This document shows, one piece after another, positions 7,637 to 16,343 of a stretch of DNA of 64,000 bases. Each line of letters starts with the position of its first letter. Position 1 is the first letter of the stretch. The notes beneath the pieces are model-generated. The model was not told the origin of the DNA. It was given only the letters and a program-made list of their open reading frames with translations, and searched no databases. Both the position numbers and the translations under genes were made by a program. Source of the DNA: an uncultured Clostridium sp. (GTDB taxonomy: Bacteria > Bacillota > Clostridia > TANB77 > CAG-508); contig CAMMEP010000001.1 in assembly GCA_946495905.1 (NCBI GenBank), forward strand, positions 16,912 to 80,911, written 5' to 3'.

Positions 7637-7966
7637 ATGGCAACAATAGAAGATTTTCAAAAATTAGATATTCGAGTGGGGACAATAATAGAAGCAAGTA
7701 AATTTGAAAAAGCAAAGAAACCAGCATACCAACTAAAAATTGATTTTGGAGAAGAAATAGGAATAAAACAGTCTTCTGCCCAGATAACAGATTTATATAA
7801 TTTAGAAGAATTAAAAGGAAAACAAATTTTAGCAGTAGTTAATTTTCCAGCAAGACAAATTGCCAATTTTATGTCTGAAGTATTAGTGCTTGGAACATAT
7901 AGTAAAGATGGTGTGATACTTATTACTCCAGATAAGAAAGCAAAAAATGGAGATAAGCTTGGATAA
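7637..7966 (+). CDS. csaA: CsaA, tRNA-binding-domain protein (secretion chaperone-like)
   Basis: 109 residues, exactly the CsaA size. The OB-fold tRNA-binding domain is complete: DFQKLDIRVGTIIEA, LKIDFGEEIGIKQSSAQIT and VVNFPARQIANFMSEVLVLG, which are CsaA signatures. CsaA forms dimers and was described as a secretion-associated chaperone in Bacillus; it also resembles the C-terminal domain of methionyl-tRNA synthetase. AAAGGAAAT precedes the ATG. It lies directly downstream of the HD gene and is followed by a strong hairpin. Confidence 0.9.
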   Translation: MATIEDFQKLDIRVGTIIEASKFEKAKKPAYQLKIDFGEEIGIKQSSAQITDLYNLEELKGKQILAVVNFPARQIANFMSEVLVLGTYSKDGVILITPDKKAKNGDKLG

Positions 7967-7968
7967 GT

Positions 7969-7997
7969 AAGCAATTGGGGACAGTCCCCAATTGCTT
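7969..7997. terminator. Perfect 14-bp hairpin after csaA
   Basis: AAGCAATTGGGGAC - A - GTCCCCAATTGCTT, two nucleotides after the csaA stop. It is flanked by A-rich sequence rather than a clear U tract on the + strand, so it may be an mRNA 3' stabiliser or a reverse-strand terminator rather than a classical one. Confidence 0.6.
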
Positions 7998-8007
7998 AAA
8001 AAAACTA

Positions 8008-8038
8008 TTGGCTTAAAGTAAGGTTTAAGTGATATATA
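8008..8038 (+). promoter_or_regulatory. MerR-family-type promoter of the cupin gene
   Basis: TTGGCT (8008-8013), 19-bp spacer, TATATA (8033-8038). The dyad half-sites CTTAAA and TTTAAG are placed exactly as at 4432-4462, with the same 6-nt centre. The leader GATAGAAAGGATGATTTGT also matches the DUF362 leader, so both genes are likely controlled by one regulator. Confidence 0.65.
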
Positions 8039-8069
8039 ATAAATAAAAAGATAGAAAGGATGATTTGTT

Positions 8070-8495
8070 ATGGAAAATGAAAAACAAGAACATGGTGGAA
8101 TGTTTGGAATGGGAGAGCCAAATACAGCATTTGCACAATATTTTATAGGAAATTCATATTTAAAACCTCTAACTAAACCAGGAGCTTCTGTGGTATCTAT
8201 TGCTAATGTTACATTTGAACCAGGATGTAGAAACAATTGGCATATACATCATGCAAGCAAAGGCGGAGGACAAATACTTATATGTGTAGAAGGAGAAGGT
8301 TGGTACCAAGAAGAAGGTAAACCAGCACAAAGCTTAAAGCCAGGAGATGTAGTTACAATACCTGCTAATGTAAAGCATTGGCATGGTGCAAAAAAAGATT
8401 CATGGTTTTCTCATTTAGCAGTAGAAGTGCCAGGAGAAGATACTTCAAATGAATGGTGTGAACCTGTTAGTGATGGGGAATATAATAAATTATAA
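8070..8495 (+). CDS. Single-domain cupin protein
   Basis: 141 residues. Cupin motif 1 is NNWHIHHASKGGGQILICVEGEG (H58 and H60 as likely metal ligands) and motif 2 is LKPGDVVTIPANVKHWHGA (H103/H105). Close relatives are often annotated as cupins or as carboxymuconolactone-decarboxylase-associated cupins; some act on electrophilic or quinone-like compounds. The reaction cannot be predicted. The gene is monocistronic between a MerR-type promoter and a terminator, which fits a stress-inducible detoxification role (inference). Confidence 0.8.
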   Translation: MENEKQEHGGMFGMGEPNTAFAQYFIGNSYLKPLTKPGASVVSIANVTFEPGCRNNWHIHHASKGGGQILICVEGEGWYQEEGKPAQSLKPGDVVTIPANVKHWHGAKKDSWFSHLAVEVPGEDTSNEWCEPVSDGEYNKL

Positions 8496-8534
8496 TTAAA
8501 GATTAAAAACGAAAAACAATACAAACTTGTACAA

Positions 8535-8564
8535 AATAGAGGCTATTTTAGTCTCTATTTTTTT
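8535..8564 (+). terminator. Terminator after cupin gene
   Basis: AATAGAG (8535-8541) pairs with CTCTATT (8553-8559), followed by a T run. Confidence 0.7.
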
Positions 8565-8672
8565 GCAGCCATATTATATTAAAAAAATTAGGAAAATATT
8601 AGAGTAAAGTATCTTTTTTTTTACAAATATGATAGAATATTTGTTAATGAATATTACTAAGTGGAGGATTAA

Positions 8673-9350
8673 ATGAGTAGTTTTTATGAGTTTGTAAAAA
8701 ATGATAAAACTATAATAGAAATTTATAAGCAAATACATGAATACGAAGACGAAGAGAAAGAACGTGCATACCATGATTTAAATCATGTAATAAATGTAGC
8801 TGAATTAGTAAAAAGGTTGCTTGAAGCTTTAAATTATGACAAAGAATTTATTGATGAGGCACAGGTAGCAGCAATTTTACATGATACTGGATGTATAAAA
8901 GGTAAAGAAGGTCATCCATTCAGAAGTTATGAATATGCAAAGGACTATTTAGAAAAAAATAATATTAAGTTAAAGAATCAAGAAATGGTATTGGATGCTA
9001 TAAAAAACCATAGTAATGGATTCGATACTGATAATATTATTACACTTACGCTGATATTGGCAGATAAACTTGATGTAAAGAAAACAAGGATTAGTACAGA
9101 AGGATGCAAATTTGTTGGAAATAGACAATTCCAATATGTAAGTGACATTAATTTAAAAATAGATAAACATAATCTAAAAATCTACTTTAAGTGTGATCAA
9201 AAGATCAATTTAAAAGAATTAGAAGAATATTATTTTACAACAAAGATTTTTAAGGCAGTAAAGACTTTTTCTAAAAAGATGAATTTACAGCCAGATGTAT
9301 TTGTAAATAATGAATCTTGGAAAGCTTTTTATAATCCAGATAGAATTTAA
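8673..9350 (+). CDS. HD-domain protein
   Basis: 225 residues. HD pattern: H34/H38 (YHDLNHVINV), H70-D71 (AAILHDTG), NHSNG near 112 and LADKLD near 130 supplying the distal Asp. The C-terminal ~80 residues form a beta-rich extension (KFVGNRQFQYVSDINLKID) without motifs I recognise. Probably a soluble nucleotide phosphohydrolase or phosphodiesterase. GTGGAGG lies before the ATG. The small kinase-like gene at 9418 follows by 67 bp. Confidence 0.75.
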   Translation: MSSFYEFVKNDKTIIEIYKQIHEYEDEEKERAYHDLNHVINVAELVKRLLEALNYDKEFIDEAQVAAILHDTGCIKGKEGHPFRSYEYAKDYLEKNNIKLKNQEMVLDAIKNHSNGFDTDNIITLTLILADKLDVKKTRISTEGCKFVGNRQFQYVSDINLKIDKHNLKIYFKCDQKINLKELEEYYFTTKIFKAVKTFSKKMNLQPDVFVNNESWKAFYNPDRI

Positions 9351-9417
9351 AGTAGCGAAATATAATACAGAATATCTAAAGATAAAGTTAACTTTAGTAA
9401 GGAGATGTTACTTAGGT

Positions 9418-9963
9418 ATGAATATAGAAAATGAATTAAAAGAAATTCTAATAGATAAATATAATGTTGAAGTTAATGGAATTCAAAAAAATCTTCAATC
9501 AACTATTGGCAATGTATATATTAGTAATGATAATAAATATGTAATAAAAATATATAATGATATAGAACATACTATAACAATGACAAATTTACATAATGAT
9601 ATGGAACGTAAATCTGTGTTACATTTTGACCTAACAAGAAATAACATATTTATTGATAACGAGCAAGAAAAAATTGGTTTCATTGATTTTGATGATGCAA
9701 AATTTGGTGCGTCCGTGTGTGATGTGGCTATATTAGTTGCAAACTTATTTTTTTCAAAATCTAAAGGTGCTAATTTAGAAGATATGCATAAATTTATAGA
9801 TGCATATTACGAAGAAGATTTGAAAATAAAAGAAGTAGAAGTACCTAGAATAAAAGAATTTGCCTTAATGTGGATAGATTATGTTTTAGACGGAAATGAG
9901 TTTGATGCAAGTACGACGGAAAGTTTTGAAGTAAGGAAGAAGCTAATAAATAGGCATTTATAA
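9418..9963 (+). CDS. Aminoglycoside-phosphotransferase-fold protein with internal deletion
   Basis: 181 residues. The C-lobe of an APH/choline-kinase-fold enzyme is clear: catalytic loop HFDLTRNNIFI (D71, N76) and metal-binding IDFDDAKFG (D90). The N-lobe strand YVIKIYND with Lys44 is present too. Yet only about 20 residues separate the N-lobe from the catalytic loop, where family members have roughly 80-100. The C-helix and hinge seem to have been lost in frame around residues 60-66. It is therefore probably an inactive deletion derivative. AAGGAGATG lies upstream of the ATG. Confidence 0.6.
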   Translation: MNIENELKEILIDKYNVEVNGIQKNLQSTIGNVYISNDNKYVIKIYNDIEHTITMTNLHNDMERKSVLHFDLTRNNIFIDNEQEKIGFIDFDDAKFGASVCDVAILVANLFFSKSKGANLEDMHKFIDAYYEEDLKIKEVEVPRIKEFALMWIDYVLDGNEFDASTTESFEVRKKLINRHL

Positions 9964-10018
9964 TAAACTTAAAATTAGGCTAGCTATTAACAAATAAAAT
10001 CACTCTTTCATATAAGGT

Positions 10019-10107
10019 CATGATAGACTAAGCAAAGAAGAAACTTTAAAGGAAATATATAGATTGTTAAATGTATAAGAAGAAGTCTTTTTAGATTTCT
10101 TCTTTTT
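10019..10107 (+). other. Coding remnant and terminator before metK
   Basis: In the 237-bp gap before metK, codons 10019-10078 read HDRLSKEETLKEIYRLLNV and stop, with no start upstream: this looks like the 3' end of a lost gene. A hairpin follows at once (AGAAGAAGTC ... GATTTCTTCT, 10078-10103) with a short T run. A possible -10 TATACT for metK lies at about 10135. Confidence 0.4.
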
Positions 10108-10200
10108 ATGTGGATTATTTATTTAATCTGTGTTATACTTGATACGAAATTTTATATCGATAGGAATTATAAAAGAGCAATAATAAGGAGGAATACATAT

Positions 10201-11334
10201 ATGAGTAAACATTATTTTACATCAGAAAGTGTAACAGAAGGACATCCAGATAAATTATGTGATTTAATATCAGATAGTATTTTAGATGAATGTTTAAAAC
10301 AAGATAAAGATTCAAGAGTAGCAGTAGAGACTTTTGCAGCTGGAAATACAATAACGATTGCAGGCCAAATAACATCTAAGGCAGAGTTTGATGTAGAGGA
10401 GATAGTAAGAAAAACAATACAAGAAATTGGTTATGATAATGCAGAAACTGATATGGATTATAAGACATGCAAGATAGATATTAATATTACAAAGCAAAGT
10501 CCAGATATTGCTATGGGAGTAGATATTGGCGGTGCAGGTGACCAAGGAATTATGTTTGGCTATGCATCTGATGAAACAGAAAATTACATGCCTTATGCAA
10601 TTAACATGGCACATAAATTATCTAAAAGATTAACAGAAGTTAGAAAAAAAGGAATTATACCATATTTAAGACCAGATGGAAAGGTGCAAGTGACAGTAGA
10701 GTATGAAGATGACAAACCAAAAAGAATAGAAACTATTCTTATTTCTACACAGCACAATGCAGAGATAAGCCAAAAAACTTTAAAAGAAGATGTGATAGAA
10801 TACATAATTAATGCTATTGTTCCAACAGATATGATGGACGAAAACATCAAAATATATGTAAACCCAACAGGAAGATTTGTAATAGGGGGACCATTAGGAG
10901 ATACTGGACTTACTGGAAGGAAAATAATCGTAGATACTTATGGTGGATATGCAAGACATGGAGGAGGAGCTTTTTCTGGAAAAGATGCTAGCAAAGTTGA
11001 CCGTAGTGCAGCATATATGCTTCGTCATATTGCAAAAAATATAGTAGCAAATGGGTATGCAAAAAAATGTGAAATACAAGTTTCGTATGCGATTGGCATG
11101 AAAGAACCTTTATCAATCTATATTAATACCTTTGGAACAGGCAAAAAATCAGAGGAAGAATTAGTAGAAATGATAAAAAATAACTTTGATTTAACACCAA
11201 AAGGAATGATAGACTATTTAGGCTTACAAGAACCAATCTTTACCAAAACAACAAATTATGGACATTTTGGAAAAGACAATTTGCCATGGGAGAAAATAAT
11301 AGATTTGAGCTACGCAGAAAGGACACAGAAATGA
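10201..11334 (+). CDS. metK: S-adenosylmethionine synthetase
   Basis: 377 residues, near the usual 380-400. Family signatures: FTSESVTEGHPDKLCDLISD at the N-terminus, GAGDQGIMFGYA (substrate loop) and GGGAFSGKDASKVDRSAAY (P-loop-like phosphate-binding segment). It makes SAM from ATP and methionine. AAGGAGG lies 9 bp before the ATG at 10201; the in-frame extension upstream has no site. No SAM riboswitch is evident in the short leader. The stop overlaps the start of the ABC-F gene (ATGA), so the two are translationally coupled. Confidence 0.97.
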   Translation: MSKHYFTSESVTEGHPDKLCDLISDSILDECLKQDKDSRVAVETFAAGNTITIAGQITSKAEFDVEEIVRKTIQEIGYDNAETDMDYKTCKIDINITKQSPDIAMGVDIGGAGDQGIMFGYASDETENYMPYAINMAHKLSKRLTEVRKKGIIPYLRPDGKVQVTVEYEDDKPKRIETILISTQHNAEISQKTLKEDVIEYIINAIVPTDMMDENIKIYVNPTGRFVIGGPLGDTGLTGRKIIVDTYGGYARHGGGAFSGKDASKVDRSAAYMLRHIAKNIVANGYAKKCEIQVSYAIGMKEPLSIYINTFGTGKKSEEELVEMIKNNFDLTPKGMIDYLGLQEPIFTKTTNYGHFGKDNLPWEKIIDLSYAERTQK

Positions 11335-13292
11335 ACTACAAAATAGTAAATGGCTCTATTTCGTTTGGGGCTGAAACAATATTAGAAGAAATAAATTTTG
11401 AAATAAAAGAAAAAGATAAAATTGCTATTGTAGGTAGAAATGGAAGTGGAAAAACCACATTTTTAAAAGCGATAGTAGATAATTCTATGCTAGAAGAAGG
11501 AATTGGAGAGGAAAAATTTGGAGTATATAAGCAAGGTTCTCCTAGCATAGGTTATTTAAAACAAATGGAGTTTGAAGATTCTAATGATACTATGCTAGAT
11601 GAAATTTTAAAAGTATATGAACCAATTCTTAACTTAGAGAAGAAAATTGAAAAGCTAGCAAAGGAGCTACAAAACTCGCAAGATGAAAATTTGATTAAAG
11701 ATTATACCAATTCTTTAGATAGATTTGAGCAAATAGGTGGTTATACTTACAAAAAAGAATATGAAATAGCGATTAAGAAATTTGGTTTTACAGAAGAAGA
11801 TAAAGTTAAAAAGATGAATCAGTTTTCTGGAGGACAAAGAACTAAAATCGCTTTTTTGAAGCTACTACTTAGTAAGCCAGATATTTTGTTATTAGATGAA
11901 CCAACTAACCATTTAGATATTACAGCAATAGAATGGTTAGAAGGGTATCTCAAAGATTATCCTAATGCGGTTGTAATTGTATCCCATGATAGAATGTTTT
12001 TAGACCAGATTGTAAACAAAGTGTATGAAATAGAATATGCAACCATGACAGAATACGTGGGAAACTATACAAAATTTGAAGAGCAAAAAAGAGCGAATTA
12101 TGAAAAACAGCGAAAAGACTATGAATATCAACAGGCAGAAATTAAAAGACTAAAAGCCATAGCAGATAGATTTAGGTACAAGCCTACGAAAGCAAAAATG
12201 GCATTATCAAAATTAAAGCAAATAGAAAGAATGACAATAATTGAAGAACCAAGCAAATATGATTTGAAAACATTTCATACGAATTTTGAGCTAAAGACAG
12301 AAAGTGGAAAGATGGTACTTACTGTAAAGAATCTACAAATAGGATATGATAACCCAATTTCCGAAGTATCATTTGAACTTTTTAGAGGGCAAAAATTGGC
12401 TATTATTGGAGAAAACGGAATTGGAAAATCTACCTTGCTGAAAACTTTAAATGGAGATATACCAAAACTTGGTGGAGAATTCGAATTTGGATATCATGTA
12501 GAAAAAGGGTATTTTGACCAGCAAATGGAATTCTCTAATCCAGAAAATACTGTATTTGATGAGTTTTATGAAAGTTTTCCTAACCTTACAACAACGCAAA
12601 TACGAACTATTTTAGGCACCTTTTTGTTCTCAGGAGAAGATGTATTTAAGAAAATAAAAGTATTATCAGGAGGAGAGAGAGGACGCTTACAATTATGTAA
12701 AATTTTCAAAAAAGGTCCTAATTTATTATTACTAGATGAACCAACCAACCATATGGATATTGTAGGTAAAGAAAGTTTAGAAAATATCTTAAAAGAATAC
12801 AAAGGTACATTAATATTTGTTTCTCATGATCGATATTTTGTAAATAAAATAGCAGATTCTTTATTAATATTCGAGAAGGATAAAGTTACATATTTTAGTG
12901 GAACTTATGAAGAATATAGAAGGAAAAGTAAGGAACAAGAAGAAATAGCAGAGAATGCTGTTATACTTGAAAAGACAAGAAACACTAATATAAAATATGC
13001 AGTGCAGGAAAACGACATATCCGCTTCTAGTTCTAATAAGAAAGAAAATTCCTATTTTATAAATAAAGAGAAAAACAAAATGAAAAATAAGATTAGCAAA
13101 TTAGAAAGTGAAATTGAAGAAAAAGAGAAACAGATTGAGACATTACAAAAAGAGATGCTACAAGAAGAAATAAGTACAGACTATGTAAAATTAAAGGAAT
13201 TGCAAGATAAAATTCAAGAGTTGAATAATGAAATAGAAAGCAAAATGTTAGAATGGGAAGAAATAAATACCCAATTAGAAAACTTTTCTTAA
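11331..13292 (+). CDS. ABC-F family ATP-binding protein
   Basis: 653 residues with two ABC domains and no membrane segments. Domain 1: GRNGSGKTT, FSGGQRTKIAF, LLLDEPTNHLD. Domain 2: GENGIGKST, LSGGERGRLQL, LLLDEPTNHMD. The charged interdomain linker (residues ~235-300, EEQKRANYEKQRKDYEYQQAEIKRL) is the P-site tRNA interaction motif region, and a C-terminal coiled coil follows residue ~590. ABC-F proteins act on ribosomes as translation factors or antibiotic-protection proteins; this one looks closest to housekeeping Uup/EttA/YdiF-like members rather than a resistance type, but that is uncertain. It overlaps metK by 4 bp. Confidence 0.9.
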   Translation: MNYKIVNGSISFGAETILEEINFEIKEKDKIAIVGRNGSGKTTFLKAIVDNSMLEEGIGEEKFGVYKQGSPSIGYLKQMEFEDSNDTMLDEILKVYEPILNLEKKIEKLAKELQNSQDENLIKDYTNSLDRFEQIGGYTYKKEYEIAIKKFGFTEEDKVKKMNQFSGGQRTKIAFLKLLLSKPDILLLDEPTNHLDITAIEWLEGYLKDYPNAVVIVSHDRMFLDQIVNKVYEIEYATMTEYVGNYTKFEEQKRANYEKQRKDYEYQQAEIKRLKAIADRFRYKPTKAKMALSKLKQIERMTIIEEPSKYDLKTFHTNFELKTESGKMVLTVKNLQIGYDNPISEVSFELFRGQKLAIIGENGIGKSTLLKTLNGDIPKLGGEFEFGYHVEKGYFDQQMEFSNPENTVFDEFYESFPNLTTTQIRTILGTFLFSGEDVFKKIKVLSGGERGRLQLCKIFKKGPNLLLLDEPTNHMDIVGKESLENILKEYKGTLIFVSHDRYFVNKIADSLLIFEKDKVTYFSGTYEEYRRKSKEQEEIAENAVILEKTRNTNIKYAVQENDISASSSNKKENSYFINKEKNKMKNKISKLESEIEEKEKQIETLQKEMLQEEISTDYVKLKELQDKIQELNNEIESKMLEWEEINTQLENFS

Positions 13293-13358
13293 TTGTCAAA
13301 ATTTTATTCTTATGCTAGAATAAAAATGCAATAAACAGAAAAGAATGGAGAAAAATAA

Positions 13359-14795
13359 ATGAGAATAGGAATCGATATTGATAATGTAATTTCAAACTTT
13401 AATGATGTCCTTTTGAAAGAATATTTAAAACATGATAAAGAGTTAAGAAATACGGGGATAATTGATAATTCTCCCTACTATATAACAAAAGGAATGTTTG
13501 ACTGGTCACAAGAAGAAAATGATGACTTTTACTATGCTAATATTCAAAGAATAGCAAAAAGTTTAAAACCCTTAAGAAATGCAAAACAAACAATTGATAA
13601 ATTGAAGCAAGATGGGAATGAAATTTATATTATATCCTCACGTGATAATGGTGAATATATCAACCCATATGAAATGACAGTCGAATGGCTTGAAAAATAT
13701 GATATAAAATATGATAAGCTTATTCTTACAGATAAGTACCAAAAATGGCCAGTATGTAAAGAATATAAAATAGATATTATGATAGAAGATAGTATAAGAA
13801 ATTGTGAAGATATAGAAAATAACGGTGTTAAATGTTTCATTATGGACACAAGATATAATAAAGATGAAACAAGGTTTGAAAGGGTAAAAAATTGGAGAGA
13901 AATTTATTCGAAAATTTCTGAAAGGTATCCTAAGAAAGAAATCAATAAGATAAATGTAATCTTAGATACGGATACCTATAATGAGTGTGATGACCAATTT
14001 GCAATTAGTTACCTCATAAAATCACAGGACCGCTTCAACATAGAAGCAATTACGATAGCTCCTTATCATCATGATAATGATATAAACATAGAAGAAGGAC
14101 AAGAAAAAAGCTATCAAGAAGCATTGAAGATTTGCAAATGGCTAAATTTTGATGGAGAGAATAAGATTTATAAAGGTTCAACGGACTATATCGAAGAAGG
14201 ATATAATGAAGCTAATGATGCAGTAGAAAAAATAATAGAAATAGCAAGGAAAAAAGAGAAAACATATATTATAGCAATTGGTGCAATAACAAATATAGCA
14301 CTAGCAATAAAAAAGGCACCGGACATCATAAGCAAGATTGAAATAGTATGGCTTGGCGGTCATAGTCCACTTTATATGAATAATGACGAATTCAATTTTA
14401 GACAAGATGTACAAGCTATAAAGGAGATCTTTGAATCAAAAGTTAATTTAACAATTATTCCTTGCAAAGGTGTTGCATCTAACTTAAAAATATCAATATT
14501 TGAATTAGGACATTATTTAAAAGGAAAAAGTGAGTTATGTGACTATTTATGTGGCAGATTTTATAATGACGGAATACATGGAATTCAAATTAGAAGACCA
14601 ATCTGGGATATTAGTGCAGTAGCATATTTAATTAATAAAAATTGGTTTGAGGAGCGAGTAATAGATTGCCCAGAAATAAATAAAGATTTAAGTTATACTT
14701 TTAACAAAAATGGTAGAAAAATAACTATGGTAACTTATTTGAATTCGGATAAGATATACGAAGATTTATTTAGTAAATTAGTAGAAAAAGGATAG
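13359..14795 (+). CDS. HAD 5'-nucleotidase-like / nucleoside hydrolase fusion
   Basis: 478 residues. The N-terminal ~190 form a HAD phosphatase of the NT5C (5'(3')-deoxyribonucleotidase-like) type: GIDIDNVISNF (D6, D8), IISSRD and IMIEDS. The rest is an inosine-uridine nucleoside hydrolase (IUNH) domain: VILDTDTYNECDDQFAI is the calcium-binding DxDxxxxxD-like motif, with AIGAITNIALAI and WLGGHS further on. Together it could remove the phosphate from a nucleotide and then split the nucleoside to base and ribose. It heads a compact unit with the acyltransferase-like gene (3-nt gap) and an HD protein. The fusion is unusual. Confidence 0.8.
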   Translation: MRIGIDIDNVISNFNDVLLKEYLKHDKELRNTGIIDNSPYYITKGMFDWSQEENDDFYYANIQRIAKSLKPLRNAKQTIDKLKQDGNEIYIISSRDNGEYINPYEMTVEWLEKYDIKYDKLILTDKYQKWPVCKEYKIDIMIEDSIRNCEDIENNGVKCFIMDTRYNKDETRFERVKNWREIYSKISERYPKKEINKINVILDTDTYNECDDQFAISYLIKSQDRFNIEAITIAPYHHDNDINIEEGQEKSYQEALKICKWLNFDGENKIYKGSTDYIEEGYNEANDAVEKIIEIARKKEKTYIIAIGAITNIALAIKKAPDIISKIEIVWLGGHSPLYMNNDEFNFRQDVQAIKEIFESKVNLTIIPCKGVASNLKISIFELGHYLKGKSELCDYLCGRFYNDGIHGIQIRRPIWDISAVAYLINKNWFEERVIDCPEINKDLSYTFNKNGRKITMVTYLNSDKIYEDLFSKLVEKG

Positions 14796-14797
14796 AA

Positions 14798-15685
14798 ATG
14801 GAAGATTTATTAATAGAAAAAGATAATATAGAAAAAGCATTAGCATTTTACAATATAGATATAGAAGATTATAAAAATAGGTGCTATAAATGTTTTGATG
14901 ACATTCATAAGAATAATGAATTGAAAACCAGAATAAATAATGTACTGAAATTATTATATAGTCATGAAAGTGAACAACTGAAATTATTATGGAACGAAAA
15001 TGATTTGTGTAAATTTTTAGGAGAATCCTATAATAAATTTATTCATACCATTATACTCTTATCAGGTTATGAAATACATCAAGAAAACATGAATAAATAT
15101 AAATTTGATACATATCAAGTTTTAGTACATAAAAACAGAGTGAAAGAATGTTTAATGAATGACATATATAATAGAAAATTAGAAGGAATTAGGTTGTCTC
15201 AGGTTTTATGGGGAATATATTTCATAACTATTAGATTAATAGAAGTTGGAAGATTGCAGTATGAATATTGTAATAATAAAAAAGGAGAATATATTAAAAT
15301 ACATATACCAAAAGGAGATAAACTACTTTATAATGAAGTATTGAATTCCATAAAAAATTCTAAAAAAGAAATAAATAAATACTTTAAAATACAAAATTAC
15401 GAATATTATTGTGAATCATGGCTATTGAGTAAAGAAATAGCGAAACTATTAGATAGCAATTCAAATATTGCTAAATTTCAACAATTATTTGATATAACTG
15501 AAGGAAAAAATGCAATTAAGGATATTTTAAATTTCGTTTATGATTTGCAACATATAAATAGTTATTATGACTTACCAGAAAGAACAAGTCTACAATCAAA
15601 AATAAAAGACTTATTACTTGACGGGAAAGTAATTCACATTGGAATAGGAAAATTAAAAAATGATAAATTAATAATGAATGATTAA
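14798..15685 (+). CDS. GNAT-like acyltransferase-domain protein (DUF5596 type)
   Basis: 295 residues, soluble. The region from about 170 to 235 (IKIHIPKGDKLLYNEVLNSI, then YYCESWLLSKEIAKLLDSNS, SNIAKFQQLF) matches the C-terminal domain of the acyltransferase-like proteins built from a DUF5596 N-terminal and GNAT C-terminal domain. Acyl donor and acceptor are unknown. It starts 3 nt after the HAD/IUNH gene, so it is translationally linked to it, and an HD gene follows 12 nt later. The family call is from remembered motifs. Confidence 0.6.
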   Translation: MEDLLIEKDNIEKALAFYNIDIEDYKNRCYKCFDDIHKNNELKTRINNVLKLLYSHESEQLKLLWNENDLCKFLGESYNKFIHTIILLSGYEIHQENMNKYKFDTYQVLVHKNRVKECLMNDIYNRKLEGIRLSQVLWGIYFITIRLIEVGRLQYEYCNNKKGEYIKIHIPKGDKLLYNEVLNSIKNSKKEINKYFKIQNYEYYCESWLLSKEIAKLLDSNSNIAKFQQLFDITEGKNAIKDILNFVYDLQHINSYYDLPERTSLQSKIKDLLLDGKVIHIGIGKLKNDKLIMND

Positions 15686-15697
15686 AAGGGGTAAAAA

Positions 15698-16306
15698 ATG
15701 AAATTAACAAGCAAAGAAGCAAAAGAAATACTAGAAAGTTACAGAGGGAAAACAATAAATGATAAATGGATAGACCATTGTATTTATGTAGGAGATACAG
15801 CAGGAAAAATCGCTGAAGCTATAAAAGAAAAAGGATATATTATAGATGTTGATAAAACAATAACTCTTGGATATGTTCATGATATTGGAAAATATAGTGG
15901 TGAATCTCATGGACATGTTATGAGAGGATATAATTATCTAAAGGAAAGAGGATATGATGCAGAATATTGTAATATTTGCTTAACACATTCCTATTTGAAT
16001 AATGATATTATTTGTACAGCTGGTGGTGTTCCGAATCAAAATGAGAATCCATTTCTAACAGAGTTTATAAAAAAACATGAATACACAATGGAAGAAAAAA
16101 TAATTAATTTGTGTGATTTGATGTGTCCACCAGGAGGAAGAGTATATACAATAGACAAGAGATTAATAGACATTATAATTAGAAGAGGAGCTTATACAAA
16201 TACGCAATACCATGTTAAAGAAACATATAAATTAAAAGAGTATTTTGATAATTTATTAGGTTATAATTTATATGATTTATTTCCAGAAATAAAAGATAAC
16301 TTATAA
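15698..16306 (+). CDS. HD-domain phosphohydrolase
   Basis: 202 residues. HD signature: H27 (WIDHCIYVGD), HD doublet 61-62 (GYVHDIGKY), H74 (ESHGHVMRGYNYL), LTHSY near 105 and LCDLMCPPGG near 148. This is a soluble HD hydrolase of the type often annotated as a predicted nucleotide phosphohydrolase. It is the third gene of a tight unit with the nucleotidase/nucleoside-hydrolase fusion and the acyltransferase-like protein, suggesting a nucleotide or nucleoside salvage or detoxification route (inference). AAGGGG precedes the ATG. Confidence 0.8.
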   Translation: MKLTSKEAKEILESYRGKTINDKWIDHCIYVGDTAGKIAEAIKEKGYIIDVDKTITLGYVHDIGKYSGESHGHVMRGYNYLKERGYDAEYCNICLTHSYLNNDIICTAGGVPNQNENPFLTEFIKKHEYTMEEKIINLCDLMCPPGGRVYTIDKRLIDIIIRRGAYTNTQYHVKETYKLKEYFDNLLGYNLYDLFPEIKDNL

Positions 16307-16343
16307 AGTACATAAAAAGATAAAAGTATAGGAGATGATATAA

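Noticed and set aside
9383..9396. TAAAGTTAACTTTA dyad as a third MerR-type operator
   Set aside because: Palindromic and similar, but no -35/-10 with 19-bp spacing surrounds it, so it could be chance in AT-rich DNA.
10085..10200. SAM riboswitch upstream of metK
   Set aside because: The leader is under 100 nt and shows none of the S-box or SMK elements.
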